From Ramlibacter sp. (GTDB taxonomy: Bacteria > Pseudomonadota > Gammaproteobacteria > Burkholderiales > Burkholderiaceae_C): DNA of 64,000 nucleotides. The notes beneath the pieces are model-generated. The model saw only the letters and a program-made list of their open reading frames with translations. It had not been told where the DNA came from and made no database searches. Each line of letters starts with the position of its first letter. The stretch's first letter is position 1. The stretch covers positions 30,840 to 94,839 of the forward strand of contig JAUYOG010000021.1 in assembly GCA_030695945.1 (NCBI GenBank), given 5' to 3'. The position numbers and the translations under genes are program-made. This document shows, in pieces, positions 16,707 to 26,239 of this stretch.

Positions 16707-17753
16707 ATGTCCGTGCTGCAAAGTTGGATGGATCAGCTCCAAGACCGGGCTGTGGCACGCCTGATGCAAGGCGCAGGCCACTTGGGCTTCTTCGGTTATC
16801 GCTTTCCAGCCGACCGCTTCACCTGGACACCGGGACTGTGCCGTTTGTTCGGGCTCGAGGCCGCGCCGGGCGGCGGTATCGCGCAGTGGTACACCAGGAT
16901 CCGCGAGGCCGACCGGGCCCGCATCCAGCGCGAATTGAGAACCGCTTGCGCCCTGCAGCGCCCGCATGCCACGCTGGACTTCGGCATTGCGCTTCCGGAC
17001 GGGCTGGAGCGCGTCCTGTCCAGCCACGTCGCGCTGAGTTACTCCGCGGATGGGCGACCCTGGCGGATGTCGGGGGTTACTGTCGATGCGACGCACCGGC
17101 GGGCCGACGACGTCCGACGTGCCAAGGATGAGCTGCTTACCGCGCTCGGCCACCGCATGCGCACGCCCCTTGGCGCACTGTCGTCTGCCGCCGAGGTGCT
17201 GCAAGTGGTCGAACCCGGCTCGGCCGATGCAGAGGAAGCCCGGGCGGTCATCGAGCGGCAGACCTTGCGGCTCGCCCAGATCCTCAACGAACTGTCGCCG
17301 CGCGGCGAACCCACCCCGGCAACGGATTTGCGGCCACTGGCAGCCGGCGACACGGTGCCCCCATCCCGTCCGCGCAAGGTACTGGTCGTCGAAGACAACT
17401 GCGACGCCTTGGCGTCGCTGCGGTGGAAGCTGGAGGAGGATGGCCACGAGGTCAGCACCGCGGCCGACGGCTTCGAGGGGCTGTGCCGCCTGCGGATCCT
17501 CAGGCCCGAGGTGTCGATCGTGGACATCGGCGTGCCGCGCCTGACCGGCCTGGATCTGGCGCGCCATGCGCGCGCCTCGGGTTACGCCGGCCGGATGATC
17601 GCACTGTCGGGCGTCAGCGCCGGGCACGACTTCCAGCACGCGAGGACGGCGGGCTTCGACGCCTGCCTCGTCAAACCGGTGGAACGCAGCCAGCTGCGGT
17701 CCAGCCTGGCGGCCGACCGGGCCCCGTCCGTCACGCCATGGCCCACGCACTGA
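16707..17753 (+). CDS. PAS-HisKA-receiver protein lacking an ATPase domain
   Basis: A 348-residue protein in three parts: a PAS-like domain (about 20-130, FTWTPGLCRLFGLE), a HisKA dimerisation helix with LGHRMRTPLGALSSA (His149), and a receiver domain (224-345) with VVEDN and phosphoacceptor Asp273 in SIVDIGVP. Between HisKA and the receiver there are only ~25 residues, so the HATPase domain that normally follows is missing. It cannot autophosphorylate by itself and is more likely a phosphorelay adaptor or a partner of another kinase. Its end overlaps the NtrC-type gene by 16 bases, so the two are translationally coupled. Confidence 0.82.
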   Translation: MSVLQSWMDQLQDRAVARLMQGAGHLGFFGYRFPADRFTWTPGLCRLFGLEAAPGGGIAQWYTRIREADRARIQRELRTACALQRPHATLDFGIALPDGLERVLSSHVALSYSADGRPWRMSGVTVDATHRRADDVRRAKDELLTALGHRMRTPLGALSSAAEVLQVVEPGSADAEEARAVIERQTLRLAQILNELSPRGEPTPATDLRPLAAGDTVPPSRPRKVLVVEDNCDALASLRWKLEEDGHEVSTAADGFEGLCRLRILRPEVSIVDIGVPRLTGLDLARHARASGYAGRMIALSGVSAGHDFQHARTAGFDACLVKPVERSQLRSSLAADRAPSVTPWPTH

Positions 17754-19084
17754 TCGTTGAAGACGACACCGACTCGGCCAGAATGATGGCCGCGCTGGTC
17801 GCCAACCAGGGCTTCTCCGCGGCGACCGCACCGACCCTGCGTGAAGCGCGGCAGCAGTTGATGCTGCGCCCGCCCGACCTGCTCCTGCTGGACCTTCAAT
17901 TGCCGGATGGCAGCGGCATGACCCTGCTGGATGAGCAGGAGCTGATCGGCGGCTCCGAGGTCGTCCTCATGACGGGCCACGCCACGCTGGACACATCGAT
18001 CCAGGGTTTGCGCTACGGTGTGGCGGACTACCTGATCAAGCCCGTGAGCGCCCGCCAGCTGCAAAGCATCCTGTCACGGGTGAGCCGGGCCGATGTGCTG
18101 CGGGCGGAGTTCGACACCCTCACCGATGACCTGAAGCGCAGCGGGCGCTTCGGCCGCCTGGTCGGCAAGTCCGAATCCATGACCAAGGTGTATGAACAGA
18201 TCGGGCGCGTGGCCGGCACTTCGGTGACGGTGATGGTCACCGGCGAGAGCGGCTCGGGCAAGGAAATGGCCGCGCGCACCGTGCACGACATGAGCCGCCG
18301 GCGAGCGCGCCCTTTCCTGGCGGTGAACTGCGGCGCGATCTCTCCCAACCTCATGGAAAGCGAGATCTTCGGCCACGAGAAGGGCAGCTTCACCGGCGCC
18401 GAGCGGCAGCACCAGGGCTTCTTCGAGCGCGCCCATGGCGGCACCCTGTTCCTGGACGAGATCACCGAGATGCCCCGGGCGCTGCAGGTGAAGCTGCTGC
18501 GTGTGCTGGAAACCGGGACTTTCATGCGGGTGGGTTCGACCACGGCGCAGGAGACGGACGTGCGCGTGATCGCGGCCAGCAACCGCGACCCGCTGCGGGC
18601 GATGGCGGAAGGCGAGCTGCGGGAGGACCTTTACTACCGGCTCAACGTCTTCCCTCTGCACCTGCCGCCGCTGCGCGAGCGCCTGCAGGACATCCCGTTG
18701 CTGGCATCGCATTTCCTGCAGGAGATCGGCCAGCGCGAAGGCGCGTTCAAGCGCCTCACCCCCGCGGCGCTGCAGGGCCTGGCGCGCTACCGCTGGCCGG
18801 GCAACGTGCGCGAACTGCGCAATGCCTTGCAGCGCGCGTACGTGATGACGCCGGGCCCGGAAATCGGCGAGCAGTGGCTGCCGCACGATGTGCCCTTGGT
18901 GCCTGCGGCGCACGCGGCGAACGGCAGCTTGCATGTTCCGGTCGGCACGCCGCTGGCGGAAGTCGAACGCCAGGTGATCCTCGCCACGCTGGAACACTAT
19001 GGCCACCAGAAGGAGCGCACCGCCGCGGCGCTCGGCGTGAGCCTCAAGACGCTGTACAACCGCCTGAAGGAATACGGGCTCTGA
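17738..19084 (+). CDS. Sigma-54-dependent NtrC-family response regulator
   Basis: A 448-residue activator. The receiver has Asp52 in LLLLDLQLPDGSG. The AAA+ domain has Walker A GESGSGKE (169-176), the sigma-54 contact loop GSFTGA (216-221; usually GAFTGA), Walker B GTLFLDEI and an R-finger region. The Fis-type helix-turn-helix is at the C-terminus (RTAAALGVSLKTLYNRLKEY). It overlaps the PAS-HisKA-REC gene. A sigma-54 promoter lies 82 bases downstream before the KGG gene, an obvious candidate target. Confidence 0.93.
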   Translation: MAHALIVEDDTDSARMMAALVANQGFSAATAPTLREARQQLMLRPPDLLLLDLQLPDGSGMTLLDEQELIGGSEVVLMTGHATLDTSIQGLRYGVADYLIKPVSARQLQSILSRVSRADVLRAEFDTLTDDLKRSGRFGRLVGKSESMTKVYEQIGRVAGTSVTVMVTGESGSGKEMAARTVHDMSRRRARPFLAVNCGAISPNLMESEIFGHEKGSFTGAERQHQGFFERAHGGTLFLDEITEMPRALQVKLLRVLETGTFMRVGSTTAQETDVRVIAASNRDPLRAMAEGELREDLYYRLNVFPLHLPPLRERLQDIPLLASHFLQEIGQREGAFKRLTPAALQGLARYRWPGNVRELRNALQRAYVMTPGPEIGEQWLPHDVPLVPAAHAANGSLHVPVGTPLAEVERQVILATLEHYGHQKERTAAALGVSLKTLYNRLKEYGL

Positions 19085-19165
19085 CTTGCCCGGCCTTGCC
19101 GCAAGATTTACCGCCGAGCAGGCTGGTGCGGTGCACCAAGCGTTGAAAAACAAGGAGATACGGCC

Positions 19166-19180
19166 GGGCACGAAGCTTGC
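19166..19180 (+). promoter_or_regulatory. Sigma-54 (-24/-12) promoter for the KGG gene
   Basis: GGGCACGAAGCTTGC matches the consensus TGGCACG-N4-TTGC at all but the first base. The invariant GG (19167-19168) and GC (19179-19180) have the required ten bases between them. Transcription would start about 19192, leaving a ~32-base leader with GAAAGGATAG before the ATG at 19224. Confidence 0.7.
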
Positions 19181-19223
19181 CAGTGGGTTGTCCCTCCCAA
19201 CCCTCTATCGAAAGGATAGAACC

Positions 19224-19445
19224 ATGTCTCTCCAGGAATTCTCCAGCCAGGGCAAGGACACCTCCAGCACGCCGCGCCGCAGCCCCCGCGGTTTCGCCGC
19301 CATGGACCCGCAGCGCCAGCGCGAGATCGCCAGCCTGGGCGGCCGGGCGGCGCACCAGAGCGGCCACGCGCACGAGTTCACCAGCGAAGAGGCGCGGGTC
19401 GCGGGGCGCAAGCGCCACGCCCGCAGCGAAGGCGGCACCCGCTGA
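19224..19445 (+). CDS. KGG/Con-10 family general stress protein
   Basis: A 73-residue hydrophilic protein with the KGG-type repeat pattern: GFAAMDPQRQREIASLGGRA followed by AHEFTSEEARVAGRKRH. Family members accumulate in stationary phase or stress in proteobacteria and resemble the fungal Con-10 conidiation protein; the molecular role is unknown. GAAAGGATAG gives a good ribosome site. The longer frame from 19086 has no support. Expression is probably sigma-54 dependent through the adjacent NtrC-type regulator. Confidence 0.85.
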   Translation: MSLQEFSSQGKDTSSTPRRSPRGFAAMDPQRQREIASLGGRAAHQSGHAHEFTSEEARVAGRKRHARSEGGTR

Positions 19446-19571
19446 CACCCTGTGCGCCGGGGGCGGGCTCGCTGTAGGAAACGGCGTGCCACCCCTGGTC
19501 CCGGGCACTGACAGGGCCCACGCGCGGCATGCCCTAGGATGGGCCCAAGTCTTCCTCAAAAGGAGCCGCCC

Positions 19572-19622
19572 ATGAATCTCGCACAGGCCGCGACGCCGGC
19601 CCCCACCAGGGAACCGCTATGA
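19572..19622 (+). CDS. Possible 16-residue leader peptide coupled to the next gene
   Basis: ATG at 19572 follows AAAAGGAGCCGCCC, the best ribosome site in this region. The frame runs 16 codons (Ala/Pro/Thr-rich, no obvious attenuator codons) and its TGA overlaps the ATG of the next gene as ATGA. It could be a translational coupler, or the site may belong to the downstream gene with poor spacing. Too short for codon evidence. Confidence 0.35.
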   Translation: MNLAQAATPAPTREPL

Positions 19623-19945
19623 ACGCGGCCCTCCTCGACGCCGATGCCGACGCGAACGCCCTGAAGCTCTCGCGGGCTTGCGCTGCCCTCTGGACGGCGA
19701 CGCTGGCCCTGATGACGGCCTTCATGCAGAACCCGGCCCCGGCACACCGCCTGCTGATCGCGCGCAAGATCGCCAAGAACCTGAAGGTGCTGCACGAGCA
19801 GGATTGCTTCACGCTGGAATGCCGGATGATCTTCTCCAACCTCGCCCAGCGGTGGACGGCCAACGCTGACCTGCTGGCCCGGCAGGAGGATCAGTCTCGC
19901 GGCGGCTTCGGCCTGCTGACACCGGCCCTTGCCAAGACACGCTGA
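19619..19945 (+). CDS. Small protein of unknown function
   Basis: A 108-residue protein that I do not recognise. It is mostly helical in appearance, with an N-terminal Asp/Ala-rich stretch, a moderately hydrophobic segment (LWTATLALMTAFMQNP) and a basic region (HRLLIARKIAKNLKVL). Two Cys bracket FTLE near residue 65 (QDCFTLECRM). No signal peptide or metal motif. It follows the leader frame by overlap and the KGG gene by 173 bases. The reading frame is free of stops over its whole length with good third-position GC. Confidence 0.55.
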   Translation: MNAALLDADADANALKLSRACAALWTATLALMTAFMQNPAPAHRLLIARKIAKNLKVLHEQDCFTLECRMIFSNLAQRWTANADLLARQEDQSRGGFGLLTPALAKTR

Positions 19946-20044
19946 GCTGGGCGTGCGCCGCTGCCTACATGGCACACGGCGGGTGTCCGACGCCGGCAGG
20001 CCGGGCGTTTCGCGCACACTCTCCACACCCCTTTCTCTGCACCC

Positions 20045-20542
20045 TTGTCGAACACCGCTTACTACCTGGCCTGGCTGGCGGCGGGCCTGGCGCTCATCGC
20101 CGTCGCCAGTGCCGCGATCACGCGGCACCTGCGCCTGCGCGTGCTGCGCCGGGTGAAAGCCGCGCAGTTGCTGGAGGCGCTGGCGAGTTATACGGGGTGG
20201 ATCGCGGCGCAGCGGCGCGCGGGGTTCTTCCAGGGCGAGGCGCACGAAGGCGATTCGCCGCTGCAGGTCGTGCGCACCATCCAGCGCGACTCGTTTCCCG
20301 AGCTGTCCGAAGAAGTCGCGCAGTTGCTGGAGGTGCATGCGCACCTGATCGATTTCCTGTGGACCCAGCAGATGCTGCGCCTGAAGGACGCCGAGGTCTG
20401 GTTCGACTCGGACCATGACGCGCGCTTCATGCAGCTGTGGCGCGAGCACCGCGCCGCGACACAGGGAACGGCGGAAAAACTGAGGGCGATCGCCGGCGGC
20501 GACGAGCCGGCGATCGAAAGCAAAGCGACGTTCCCAGCCTGA
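20045..20542 (+). CDS. Membrane-anchored protein of unknown function
   Basis: A 165-residue protein, starting with TTG at 20045. One N-terminal membrane helix (about 5-26, YYLAWLAAGLALIAVASAAI) is followed by a basic juxtamembrane segment and an alpha-helical cytosolic part with acidic and aromatic residues (SFPELSEEVAQLLEVHAHLIDFLWTQ is split by charged turns). No enzymatic motif is evident. Family not recognised. The TTG start is chosen because it is the first start before the helix; weak ribosome site. Confidence 0.55.
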   Translation: MSNTAYYLAWLAAGLALIAVASAAITRHLRLRVLRRVKAAQLLEALASYTGWIAAQRRAGFFQGEAHEGDSPLQVVRTIQRDSFPELSEEVAQLLEVHAHLIDFLWTQQMLRLKDAEVWFDSDHDARFMQLWREHRAATQGTAEKLRAIAGGDEPAIESKATFPA

Positions 20543-20560
20543 CGGCTGCCGCGCTGGGCT

Positions 20561-20770
20561 TCAGGGAACGGGCTTGCCGGCGGGTGCCGCGAGCGGCCCC
20601 TCGGACCTCGGCGCTTCGCGCGCCTGCGCATCGTCGAGCCCCTCCTCGAGGGCCGGCAACTCGGGGCGCGAAATCTGCTCGTTCAATCGCGGGATGACGC
20701 TGGCCGCGCCGTGACCGGTTCGCGGCTGCGCATTGTCCCGGTCGCTCCCGGAGAGGTTGTTCACTGACAT
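20561..20770 (-). CDS. Possible small acidic protein
   Basis: A 69-residue frame from the ATG at 20770 beginning MSVNNLSGSDRDN, Pro/Glu/Ala-rich and without hydrophobic segments, so probably disordered. GTAGGAT lies 11 bases before the ATG. It lies downstream of the serS-tRNA block on the same strand, past its terminator. No family is recognised; support is limited to the open frame and a modest ribosome site. Confidence 0.35.
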   Translation of the reverse strand: MSVNNLSGSDRDNAQPRTGHGAASVIPRLNEQISRPELPALEEGLDDAQAREAPRSEGPLAAPAGKPVP

Positions 20771-20872
20771 GACGTGCACATCCTACGAATGGCAACAGCC
20801 CAGCCGTAGGCAGCCGAATTCGCACGTCCCTGTCGTCCGGCTCCTACAACGCGTGTCTTTGCGCGCCCCATG

Positions 20873-20909
20873 AAAAAAGCCGGCCGCTACATTGTTCATA
20901 GCGGCCGGC
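20873..20909 (-). terminator. Intrinsic terminator after tRNA-Ser
   Basis: GCCGGCCGCTA (20879-20889) and TAGCGGCCGGC (20899-20909) form a perfect 11-base stem with a nine-base loop. On the minus strand it is followed by six T (20873-20878), a classic rho-independent terminator ten bases beyond the tRNA 3' end. Confidence 0.88.
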
Positions 20910-20918
20910 CCTCGTGGC

Positions 20919-21009
20919 TGGCGGAGCAGGTGGGATTCGAACCCACGGTACGGTATAACCGTACACCGGATTTCGAGTCCGGCGCATTCGACCACTCTGC
21001 CACCGCTCC
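20919..21009 (-). tRNA. tRNA-Ser (CGA anticodon)
   Basis: A 91-base class II tRNA on the minus strand. The acceptor stem GGAGCGG pairs with the 3' CTGCTCC region by way of its complementary end, and CCA is encoded. The anticodon stem CCGGA/TCCGG holds the loop CTCGAAA, anticodon CGA, decoding UCG. A long variable arm (TACGGTTATACCGTA) and the T arm GGGTTCGAATCCC are present. It lies 42 bases downstream of serS. Confidence 0.95.
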
Positions 21010-21051
21010 TGATTCGGTTTCGCGTGGTGCGAAGCCCGTGATTCTAACCGA

Positions 21052-22371
<1,320 letters not shown>

Positions 22372-22396
22372 TTAGTGGCGACGCCAGCCACGGCCG

Positions 22397-23332
22397 TCAG
22401 GCGAGCGTCGCAGGGTCGAGGTTCGCGCCGCAGATGACCAGGCAGACCTTCTCGTCGGCACGGGGGTGGTAAACGCCGGTCTGCAGCGCGGCGAGGCCCA
22501 GGGCCGCCGCCGGTTCCACCGCGATCTTCATCTGCTTCCACAGCCACAGCTGCGCGTCGCGGATCGCCAAATCGGGCAGCACAAGCGAATTCGCAACATG
22601 TCGCTGCGTGATGTCCCACGCGATCGCGCCGATGCGTCTGGCGCCCAGCGAGTCGGCGGCCACGCCGCTCACGGCCACATCCACGGGCTCACCGGCCTGG
22701 CGCGCCGAGTGCAGCGTGGGCGCGAGTTCGGGCTCGAGGGCCACGACGCGCGCTCGCTCCTCGAACCAGGCGGCGATGCCGGCGATCAGGCCGCCACCGC
22801 CGACGCTCACGAGCACGCTGTCCGGCGCGCCTGAGCCCTGCTCCTCGATCTCGCGAGCGAGCGTGCCTGCGCCCGCGACCACTTCGGGCTGGTCGTACGC
22901 ATGCGTGAGCAACGCGCCCGTCTGTGCCTGGCGAGCCAGACACGCCTCCAGCGCTTCGGCATAGACGGCCCCGGTGACGACCACTTCCGCCCCCAGCTCG
23001 CGCAACTTCGCCTGCTTCATGGGGCTGCTGACGGTGGGCACGAACACTTCGCACTTCACGCCCAGCGCCTTCGCCGCGGCAGCCGTGGCGATGCCGGCAT
23101 TGCCCCCGGAAGCGACGGTCACGCCGCTGGGCGGAATGGAGTTGGCGAGCAGCCGGTTGAGCATGCCTCGCGCCTTGAAGCTGCCGCCCACCTGGAACTG
23201 TTCGAGCTTGAGCCACACCTCGGCGCATTCGACGCCAAAGGTGGCACCCGGCAGTTTCCACAACGGCGTGCGGCGGATGAACTCGCGCGCTTCGAACCGG
23301 CCAGCGGCCGCGGCGATCTCGTCGCGGTTCAC
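22397..23332 (-). CDS. PLP-dependent threonine/serine dehydratase family protein
   Basis: A 311-residue fold-type II PLP enzyme. Lys53 in GGSFKARGM forms the Schiff base, SGGNAG binds the cofactor phosphate area, and [13 protein letters not shown] is the glycine loop. Members deaminate L-threonine or L-serine, and some act on other hydroxyamino acids, so the exact substrate is open. No ACT regulatory domain follows, which fits a catabolic type. The GTG start at 23332 overlaps the ispH stop (GTGA). Confidence 0.82.
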   Translation of the reverse strand: MNRDEIAAAAGRFEAREFIRRTPLWKLPGATFGVECAEVWLKLEQFQVGGSFKARGMLNRLLANSIPPSGVTVASGGNAGIATAAAAKALGVKCEVFVPTVSSPMKQAKLRELGAEVVVTGAVYAEALEACLARQAQTGALLTHAYDQPEVVAGAGTLAREIEEQGSGAPDSVLVSVGGGGLIAGIAAWFEERARVVALEPELAPTLHSARQAGEPVDVAVSGVAADSLGARRIGAIAWDITQRHVANSLVLPDLAIRDAQLWLWKQMKIAVEPAAALGLAALQTGVYHPRADEKVCLVICGANLDPATLA

Positions 23333-24285
23333 AGCTTGAGTCCCTTGGGCAGCGGAAACTTCACCGTCTCCTCGATCCCGACCATCCTGCGCACCGACAC
23401 GGCGCCCATGGCCTTGATGCGCTCGATCACCTGCATGACCAGCACCTCGGGCGCCGACGCGCCCGCCGTCAGGCCGACACGCGACTTGCCGGCGAGCCAC
23501 TCGGGCCGCAGCTCCTCGGCGCTGTCCACCATGTAGCTGTCCACGCCCAGCTTGCGGGCCAGTTCGGCCAGGCGGTTGCTGTTGGAGCTGGTGGGGCTGC
23601 CCACCACGACCAGCAGCTCGACCTGCGGCGAGATCAGCTTGACGGCGTCCTGCCGGTTCTGCGTGGCGTAGCAGATGTCCTGCTGCTTGGGCTCGCGGAT
23701 GTTCGGGAACCGCTCGCGCACCGCCGCCTTGATCCCGGCGGCGTCGTCCACCGACAAGGTGGTCTGCGTGACGACCGCGAGCTTGTCCGTCTGCGCGGGC
23801 CGCACGCCGGCCACGTCCTCCACCGTCTCGACGAGATGGATGCCGTGGTCGAGCTGCCCCATCGTGCCCTCGACTTCCGGGTGGCCCTTGTGGCCGATCA
23901 TGATGAACTCGTAGCCTTCCCTGGCCAGCTTGGCCACCTCGACGTGCACCTTGGTGACCAGCGGGCAGGTAGCGTCGAACACGTCGAAGCCGCGCGCGTG
24001 CGCCTCGGCCTGCACGGCCTTGCTCACGCCGTGCGCCGAGAACACCAGGGTCGAGCCGGGCGGCACTTCGGCCAGGTCCTCGATGAAGATCGCGCCCTTG
24101 GCCTTCAGGTCGTTCACCACATAAGTGTTGTGCACGATCTCGTGGCGCACGTAGATCGGCGCGCCGAACTTCTTCAGCGCGCGCTCGACGATCTCGATCG
24201 CGCGGTCCACGCCGGCGCAGAAGCCCCGCGGCTCGGCCAGGACGATCTCCAGGTTCGCTTCGGGTTTGCCGTCCGTGAGCGTCAT
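23329..24285 (-). CDS. ispH: 4-hydroxy-3-methylbut-2-enyl diphosphate reductase
   Basis: Last step of the MEP isoprenoid pathway, giving IPP and DMAPP. The 318-residue protein has the three Cys ligands of the iron-sulfur cluster at 23 (RGFCAGV), 107 (DATCPLV) and 205 ([10 protein letters not shown]), and substrate His residues in EIVHNTYVV (52) and SAHGVS (85). The ATG at 24285 overlaps the fkpB stop as ATGA. The fkpB-ispH pairing is common in proteobacteria. Confidence 0.95.
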   Translation of the reverse strand: MTLTDGKPEANLEIVLAEPRGFCAGVDRAIEIVERALKKFGAPIYVRHEIVHNTYVVNDLKAKGAIFIEDLAEVPPGSTLVFSAHGVSKAVQAEAHARGFDVFDATCPLVTKVHVEVAKLAREGYEFIMIGHKGHPEVEGTMGQLDHGIHLVETVEDVAGVRPAQTDKLAVVTQTTLSVDDAAGIKAAVRERFPNIREPKQQDICYATQNRQDAVKLISPQVELLVVVGSPTSSNSNRLAELARKLGVDSYMVDSAEELRPEWLAGKSRVGLTAGASAPEVLVMQVIERIKAMGAVSVRRMVGIEETVKFPLPKGLKL

Positions 24286-24758
24286 ATCACCCCGATCAAG
24301 CGCACTTCGAAAGTCACCGGCCGGCCGGCCAGCGGATGGTTGAAGTCGAACAGCACGGCGTCGGCCTTGCCATCGCCATCCGCGTCCTTGCCCACCTGCT
24401 GCACCGAGCCCGCGTACTGGCCCATCCCGTCGGGGGTGGGGAACTGGACGACGTCGCCGACCTCGTACTTCTCGTTGGGGTCGCCCATTTCGTTGAGCAG
24501 CTTGCGCGCCACCCACTGGACCATGTCGGGATTGCGGTCGCCGAAGGCCTCGCCCGCGGGGAGCTCGAAAGTCGCGTGCGCGCCCTCCTCCAGCCCGATC
24601 AGGCGCTGCTCGACCGCCGGCGACAGCTCGCCCGTCCCCAGCGTCAGTGTGGCGGGTTTGTCGCGGAAGGTATTGATGATGTCGCCGTCCGGCCCCGAAA
24701 GGCGGTAGTGCAACGTAAGGAAAGAGCCCGCGTGGACGCGGTGCGGCGTGTTGGCCAT
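24282..24758 (-). CDS. fkpB: SlpA/FkpB-type FKBP peptidyl-prolyl isomerase with DxDxDG insertion
   Basis: A 158-residue FKBP with the insert-in-flap chaperone domain. Conserved parts are [16 protein letters not shown] strand (13-25), [16 protein letters not shown] and the [17 protein letters not shown]-terminal signature. Within the flap domain, residues 125-133 read DADGDGKAD, an EF-hand/dockerin-like calcium loop pattern where family members usually have a short turn. Function: prolyl isomerisation and chaperoning of newly made proteins. Coupled to ispH. Confidence 0.9.
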   Translation of the reverse strand: MANTPHRVHAGSFLTLHYRLSGPDGDIINTFRDKPATLTLGTGELSPAVEQRLIGLEEGAHATFELPAGEAFGDRNPDMVQWVARKLLNEMGDPNEKYEVGDVVQFPTPDGMGQYAGSVQQVGKDADGDGKADAVLFDFNHPLAGRPVTFEVRLIGVI

Positions 24759-24812
24759 GGAAGTCCCGATAAACTGGCTCCATTGTAGAAACCCTTCCCC
24801 GCCGCCTCCAAC

Positions 24813-25529
24813 ATGCCCATCAAAACCCTTCCCGCCGACGCCCGGCCGCGCGAGAAGCTGCTGGCCCGTGGCGCCACGGCGCTCAGCGACACTGAACTGA
24901 TCGCGCTGCTACTGCGCACCGGCACGGCGGGGCGCGGCGTGCTGCAGATGGCCCATGAGCTGCTCGCCGAGCCGGCCCGGGACGTGGAGACCGGCCGCTG
25001 GACGGGCGGCTTCGGCGGCATCTCGGGCCTGCTGAACGCCGGGCTGGACGACCTCAAACGCATCAAGGGCCTGGGCGGACCGGCCAAGCGGGCCGAGCTG
25101 GCGGCCGTGCTGGAGCTCGCACGCCGGGCGCTGGCCCAGCAGCTGAAGGAGCGCGAGGTCTTCAGCTCGCCCGGCGCCGTCAAGCAATACCTGCAGCTGC
25201 ACCTGGCGGCCAGGGGCCATGAAGTCTTTGCCGTGCTGTTCCTCGATGCGCAGAACCGCCTCGTGGCCATGGAGGAGCTGTTTCGCGGCACGCTGACCCA
25301 GACCAGCGTCTATCCGCGCGAAGTGGTCACGCGCGCGTTGCAGCACCAGGCCGCGTCAGTCGTGCTGGCCCACAACCACCCCAGCGGCACGGTGCGGCCC
25401 TCGCGCGCCGACGAGGCGCTGACGCAGACGCTCAAGGCCGCCCTGGCGCTGGTGGACGTGCGCGTGCTGGACCATGTGATCGTGGCGCAGGGCGATGCCC
25501 TCTCGATGGCGGAGAAAGGCCTGCTGTAA
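24813..25529 (+). CDS. radC: RadC-type JAB-domain protein
   Basis: A 238-residue protein with an N-terminal helix-hairpin-helix region ([20 protein letters not shown]) and a C-terminal JAB/MPN domain carrying the metal motif HNHPSG-N6-SRAD with an upstream Glu in [10 protein letters not shown]. The historic link to DNA repair is doubtful; the JAB fold suggests a metalloprotease-like or nuclease activity. Start at ATG 24813 is 54 bases from the divergent fkpB. Confidence 0.92.
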   Translation: MPIKTLPADARPREKLLARGATALSDTELIALLLRTGTAGRGVLQMAHELLAEPARDVETGRWTGGFGGISGLLNAGLDDLKRIKGLGGPAKRAELAAVLELARRALAQQLKEREVFSSPGAVKQYLQLHLAARGHEVFAVLFLDAQNRLVAMEELFRGTLTQTSVYPREVVTRALQHQAASVVLAHNHPSGTVRPSRADEALTQTLKAALALVDVRVLDHVIVAQGDALSMAEKGLL

Positions 25530-25539
25530 CGGGGCCCCC

Positions 25540-26193
25540 ATGAAATCGAAGTCGTTCAAGGACCTCCAGCACATCCAGCAGAAGCTGGCCGAGCAGCAGC
25601 AGCTGGCGGCCACGCAGGAGGCCGCGCGGCGCGATGCCGAGCGGCTCGCGCGCGCCGAGCGCGAGCTGTTCGTGCGCGCCGCCGGCCAAGTGAAGCCGAT
25701 GCGCCCGCACAGCCGCGTGCACCTGGCGCCCGAGCAGCCGCCACCCATCGCGGCGCAGCAGCAACTGGACGACCAGCGCGTGCTGCGCGAAGCGATCAGC
25801 GACGAGTTCGACGCCGCCACGCTGCTGGACGTGGACGACGCGCTGAGTTTCCGCAGGCCCGGCATCGGCACCGACGTGACGCGCAAGCTGCGCAAGGGCG
25901 ACTGGAGCATCCAGGGCGAGATCGACCTGCACGGCCTGCGGCGCGAGGAAGCACGCGAGGCGTTGGCCGGCTTCGTCCGCGAAGCGCACAAGCGCGGCTG
26001 GCGGTGCGTGCGCATCGTGCACGGCAAGGGCCTCGGCTCACCGGGCAAGACACCGGTGCTGAAAGGCCGCGTCCAGAGCTGGCTGGTCCAGAAAAGCGAG
26101 GTGCTCGCGTTCGTGCAGGCACGCGGCGACGAGGGCGGCGCCGGCGCGCTGGTGGTGCTGCTCAAGCCCGGGCTGGCGGCGCCGGTCAGGTAG
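25540..26193 (+). CDS. Smr-domain protein (MutS2 C-terminal type)
   Basis: A 217-residue protein: a charged helical N-terminus (about 8-60, Gln/Ala/Arg-rich coiled coil) and a C-terminal Smr domain with IDLHGLRREEAR and VRIVHGKGLGSPGK. Stand-alone Smr proteins nick DNA or cut RNA, and SmrB rescues collided ribosomes; the DLHG and HGKG motifs are intact. Ten bases after radC, on the same strand. Confidence 0.9.
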   Translation: MKSKSFKDLQHIQQKLAEQQQLAATQEAARRDAERLARAERELFVRAAGQVKPMRPHSRVHLAPEQPPPIAAQQQLDDQRVLREAISDEFDAATLLDVDDALSFRRPGIGTDVTRKLRKGDWSIQGEIDLHGLRREEAREALAGFVREAHKRGWRCVRIVHGKGLGSPGKTPVLKGRVQSWLVQKSEVLAFVQARGDEGGAGALVVLLKPGLAAPVR

Positions 26194-26239
26194 GTCGCGC
26201 ACCCCGCGGCGGAGGTGTCGCACGCTCGCGCGTGCCGCC

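Noticed and set aside
19520..19540. Second sigma-54-like site GGGCACTGACAGGGC
   Set aside because: The -24 part and spacing fit, but the -12 part reads GGGC in place of TTGC, so it is too weak to report.
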